From the NCBI GenBank assembly GCA_019421315.1, contig JAHZFN010000019.1:1-7404 (forward strand): a stretch of 7,404 nt of DNA, in the 5' to 3' direction. Position numbers and translations under genes: made by a program. This stretch comes from Peptococcaceae bacterium. Lineage in GTDB: Bacteria; Bacillota; Dehalobacteriia; UBA4068; UBA4997. Under the pieces are notes generated by a model. That model was not told where the DNA came from. It saw nothing but the letters and a program-made list of their open reading frames with translations, and made no database searches. Positions 5,752 through 7,404 of this stretch are shown one piece after another (the first letter of the stretch is position 1; the number at the start of each line of letters is the position of its first letter).

Positions 5752-6339
5752 ATGAAAAATAGGCAAAAACAAATTTCAAGCAATGAATCAGACATTAAAT
5801 CACTATCAATATTGCAATCTTTTTATTTATATTTCTTAAATAATCAAAAAATAAATGCTAAATTAAATGCCGCAATTTCCAAGTTATCTTATAAGCAATT
5901 ATTAAATTTTTTAATTATTGGCATTGAAATTTTTTGCAGTATAGGTCTTTTGGCCTTTCTTGCCAACAAAGAGCATATACCATTGCTTATAGCACCATTT
6001 GGAGCAACAGCCGCCTTGATTTACGGCACACCAAAATCAAAAATGGCAAAGCTACGAAATGTTTTGGCTGGTCATTTGATTTCAGCCTTTATCGGTATCT
6101 GCTGTTATCAGTTCTGCGGTAATAATTGGTATGCCATATCCCTTTCTTTAAGTTTATCTGTAATATTTATGCTGATAACAAATACAATGCACCCTCCCGG
6201 AGGTGCAACAGCCGTTTTATGTGTAATCAGCCAAAAAAGCTTTCATTTTTTGTTAATGCCTTTAGGTATGGGGCTTTTGGTGCTGATACTAATATTTTAT
6301 GCAGGAAATTTACTGCGTTATATCTTAAAAATCTCTTAG
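5752..6339 (+). CDS. HPP-family integral membrane protein
   Basis: A 195-residue membrane protein of the HPP family, named for its His-Pro-Pro motif. The motif is present as 'MHPPGGATAV' (146-155), and the second family block 'APFGATAALIYG' (81-92) followed by 'KLRNVLAGH' (100-108) is also clear. Five hydrophobic segments are seen at about 52-70, 76-92, 104-122, 126-145 and 165-186. They are preceded by a charged, probably cytoplasmic N-terminal stretch of about 50 residues. Some plant and cyanobacterial relatives have been linked to nitrite transport, but most bacterial members have no assigned function, so none is claimed here. The start is ATG 5752, with AAAGGAGG 6 nt upstream. It stands alone after the TRAP terminator, so a role with the transporter is not indicated. 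More A/T-rich codons are used than in the TRAP genes. Confidence 0.88.
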   Translation: MKNRQKQISSNESDIKSLSILQSFYLYFLNNQKINAKLNAAISKLSYKQLLNFLIIGIEIFCSIGLLAFLANKEHIPLLIAPFGATAALIYGTPKSKMAKLRNVLAGHLISAFIGICCYQFCGNNWYAISLSLSLSVIFMLITNTMHPPGGATAVLCVISQKSFHFLLMPLGMGLLVLILIFYAGNLLRYILKIS

Positions 6340-6566
6340 ACACATAAAGCTGTATTAAGAATTCCCAGAAAGCATTGAAGAACACTTTAATATCCGATAG
6401 ATTCCGATTTAATTCATCAGATATCCAAAAAAATTAAAATTATTAAGGTTTTTTTAATACTTTTTGTCTGGATTCCTTGCGTAAATAGCTTATACAATAT
6501 TTTTTTAATAATTATATCTTACTTAATTTCTAACGTGCTTAAATTTTTATTATAAATCAAAACTAA

Positions 6567-6585
6567 AATTATAGTAACTATAATT
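6567..6585. repeat. 19-bp near-perfect palindrome
   Basis: AATTATAGT and ACTATAATT are perfect 9-bp inverted copies around a single A. The short centre suits a dimeric DNA-binding protein rather than an RNA hairpin. No promoter or gene next to it explains its role. Confidence 0.4.
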
Positions 6586-6646
6586 ACAACAATAGTGATT
6601 AGCGGACTTTGTTTGTTGGGTACGTTAATTGTATCTAATGTTCATT

Positions 6647-6673
6647 AATATATACAGTTATAGCGTATATATT
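6647..6673. repeat. 9-bp inverted repeat with 9-nt loop
   Basis: AATATATAC (6647-6655) and GTATATATT (6665-6673) are perfect inverted copies. The right arm overlaps by 3 nt the left arm of the next inverted repeat (6671-6710), so in RNA the two hairpins would compete at their edge. Confidence 0.4.
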
Positions 6674-6710
6674 GTATGTCAATCAAGTGCAAATGCAAAA
6701 AGCATACAAT
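6671..6710. repeat. Inverted repeat directly before the orphan terminator
   Basis: ATTGTATG (6671-6678) and CATACAAT (6703-6710) are perfect 8-bp inverted copies, extendable by one G-U pair, around a 22-24-nt loop. The right arm ends one base before the terminator stem at 6712, so the three structures lie in tandem. This layout would fit the 3' part of a small RNA or a structured 3' untranslated region. Confidence 0.4.
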
Positions 6711-6711
6711 T

Positions 6712-6747
6712 AAGGGTAGACTATGTAAATTAGTCTACCCTTTTTTT
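6712..6747 (+). terminator. Strong intrinsic terminator (orphan)
   Basis: A 12-bp perfect stem, AAGGGTAGACTA/TAGTCTACCCTT, with a 7-nt loop is followed by a run of seven T. It is the strongest plus-strand terminator in the window, but it lies about 370 bp after the HPP-family stop codon. It ends either a long HPP transcript or an unrecognised non-coding transcript starting in the gap. Confidence 0.85.
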
Positions 6748-6821
6748 ATTTGGTTTTTATTTAAGCAGTTCTCTTAACTTTTGGTTTGTTTGGTTTTTGG
6801 TTTTAAAAATTTTTAATTAAA

Positions 6822-6859
6822 TTGGTGGTAAGTTGGTGGTAAATTTTGACTACCAACTT
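6822..6859. repeat. TTGGTGGTAA direct repeats plus inverted copy; candidate integrase arm sites
   Basis: TTGGTGGTAA occurs at 6822-6831 and 6833-6842, one 11-bp helical turn apart. An inverted, slightly diverged copy (ACTACCAA) follows at 6849-6856. The second copy and the inverted copy can form an 11-bp stem (6830-6840 with 6849-6859, one G-T pair). Short repeats phased at one helical turn near a tyrosine recombinase are typical of arm-type integrase or excisionase binding sites, so this is the suggested role. Confidence 0.5.
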
Positions 6860-6861
6860 CT

Positions 6862-6886
6862 CAAACCCTTGATTTTACTGGGTTTG
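6862..6886. repeat. Inverted repeat CAAACCC/GGGTTTG; possible core-type recombination site
   Basis: CAAACCC (6862-6868) and GGGTTTG (6880-6886) are perfect 7-bp inverted arms around an 11-nt centre. This layout resembles the core of a tyrosine-recombinase crossover site (inverted arms around a short spacer). The window holds no second copy to compare, so the identification is tentative; a hairpin of another function is equally possible. Confidence 0.3.
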
Positions 6887-7031
6887 TTTGTTGATTATTT
6901 TCATTGTCGGGACCCTTTTTGTGGTTCTTTCATACTCGACCAAGCTGGTGTTAATACTATTAAATTCTCCATATTCCAATTATCCCCCATACTTCATATT
7001 TTTGCTCTACTTTGAGTCACTTTGCGGGCAA

Positions 7032-7060
7032 ATGATGTAAAATATGATGTAAATGATGTA
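7032..7060. repeat. Triple ATGATGTA direct repeat
   Basis: ATGATGTA occurs at 7032-7039, 7044-7051 and 7053-7060; the first two copies continue with A. The spacings are 12 and 9 bp. The cluster is about 170 bp from the recombinase stop codon and forms a second repeat family distinct from TTGGTGGTAA. Two repeat families near the int end would suit separate binding sites for the integrase N-terminal domain and an excisionase, but this is inference. Confidence 0.5.
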
Positions 7061-7178
7061 GGGCGATAGTAGTATATGCAAGAGCATAGTCATATACAAG
7101 AAATTATAACTTCTCTTATTTACAATGTCAATCCACATCAAAGTAACGCTGCCTTATCTTTTCCTGCTTCAGAACAAG

Positions 7179-7209
7179 AAAAAAGAACACACAACACTCT
7201 GTATGTTCT
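7179..7209 (-). terminator. Intrinsic terminator of the recombinase gene
   Basis: Read on the minus strand, AGAACATACA and TGTGTGTTCT form a 10-bp stem (one G-U pair) with a 6-nt loop GAGTGT, followed by a T-rich tail. It starts 23 bp after the recombinase stop codon, a normal place for its terminator. Confidence 0.75.
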
Positions 7210-7232
7210 CTCTCCGTATGTAAAGTCCAATA

Positions 7233-7404
7233 TTATACTATGAAGTAGCTATCCAATCCTTTGAACTCTGCCGCTTTCATTTCCTTTGTAACATCAGCAT
7301 AGATGTTCAGTGTGGTTGAAATGTCTGAATGTCCAAGTGCGTCTTGAATAACCTTTATATTTACTCCAGCTTCACACATTCTTGTTGTAAATGTATGTCT
7401 AAGC
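7233..7404 (-). CDS. Tyrosine recombinase (integrase), C-terminal part
   Basis: The last 56 residues and stop codon of a phage- or ICE-type tyrosine recombinase; the rest lies beyond the right edge. The catalytic C-terminal pattern is plain: 'LRHTFTTRM' with the second catalytic arginine (R2 of the visible part), 'IQDALGHSDISTT' with the third-box histidine (H25), and 'LNIYADVTKEM' with the nucleophilic tyrosine (Y35, codon 7299-7301). The sequence resembles integrases of Bacillota integrative elements and temperate phages (Tn916/ICEBs1-like catalytic domains). The 3' end faces left towards repeat clusters and is followed by its own terminator, as expected for an integrase gene at the end of an inserted element. 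The visible part shows no frame disruption, so it may be active. Confidence 0.9.
   Translation of the reverse strand, partial: LRHTFTTRMCEAGVNIKVIQDALGHSDISTTLNIYADVTKEMKAAEFKGLDSYFIV

Larger units (their letters stand above)
6340..7232. other. 893-bp AT-rich gap between the HPP-family gene and the recombinase
   Basis: No credible protein gene was found; a 60-codon frame at 6833-7015 resembles nothing known and runs through the repeats. The gap holds several palindromes (6567-6585, 6647-6673, 6671-6710), a strong plus-strand terminator (6712-6747), a G/T-only tract (6779-6804), two families of short direct repeats (6822-6859 and 7032-7060), an inverted repeat (6862-6886) and a minus-strand terminator (7179-7209). 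The left end of an integrated element probably falls inside it. Confidence 0.75.

Noticed and set aside
6437..6462. ATTAAAA/TTTTAAT inverted repeat after the HPP gene as its terminator
   Set aside because: The stem is entirely A-T pairs and would be unstable, so it is not a credible terminator.
6635..6648. Dehalobox-like sequence CTAATGTTCATTAA (one mismatch to TTAAT-N4-ATTAA)
   Set aside because: It is far from the dehalogenase-like gene, has no promoter beside it, and AT-rich DNA yields such a match by chance. No dehalobox was found upstream of the dehalogenase-like gene.
6833..7015. 60-codon plus-strand reading frame near the repeats
   Set aside because: It begins inside the TTGGTGGTAA repeats, has no ribosome site and resembles no known family.

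Overview
The window looks like chromosomal DNA of a low-GC, anaerobic Bacillota (Firmicutes) bacterium. The reasons are AT-rich intergenic DNA, strong AGGAGG-type ribosome binding sites 6-8 nt before nearly every start, a lipoprotein-type (lipobox) solute-binding protein, intrinsic terminators with U tails, and a reductive-dehalogenase-like gene. No rRNA, tRNA or CRISPR array was seen, and the species cannot be named from the sequence alone.

Left part (1-2540): two genes lie on the minus strand. One is the 5' part of a reductive-dehalogenase-like protein that starts at GTG 534 and runs off the left edge. The other is a complete LacI-family repressor (765-1793). A 747-bp regulatory interval separates the repressor from the divergent transporter operon. 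It holds a minus-strand promoter for the repressor (TTGCAA-17-TATACT), a plus-strand promoter (TTGACA-17-TACAAT), and four CG-centred palindromic sites of the kind LacI/GalR proteins bind. One of these sites sits just downstream of the predicted start of the plus-strand promoter.

Centre (2541-5686): a complete tripartite TRAP transporter in the order small membrane subunit (DctQ), large membrane subunit (DctM), lipoprotein-anchored binding protein (DctP). It is closed by a 17-bp perfect stem-loop terminator. The simplest reading is a substrate-inducible unit: the LacI protein senses a small molecule, represses the TRAP operon and perhaps itself, and the TRAP system imports an organic acid. 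The neighbouring dehalogenase-like enzyme has no Tat signal in the visible part, so it would act on a substrate inside the cell. The link between enzyme and transporter is inference from gene context.

Right part (5752-7404): a separate single gene for an HPP-family membrane protein, then 893 bp without a protein gene. This stretch holds palindromes, a very strong orphan terminator (6712-6747), and two families of short direct repeats. The window ends in the C-terminal 56 residues of a tyrosine recombinase (minus strand) with its own terminator. The repeats and the integrase suggest that the left end of an integrated element, such as an ICE or prophage, lies between about 6340 and 7232 and that the element continues to the right.
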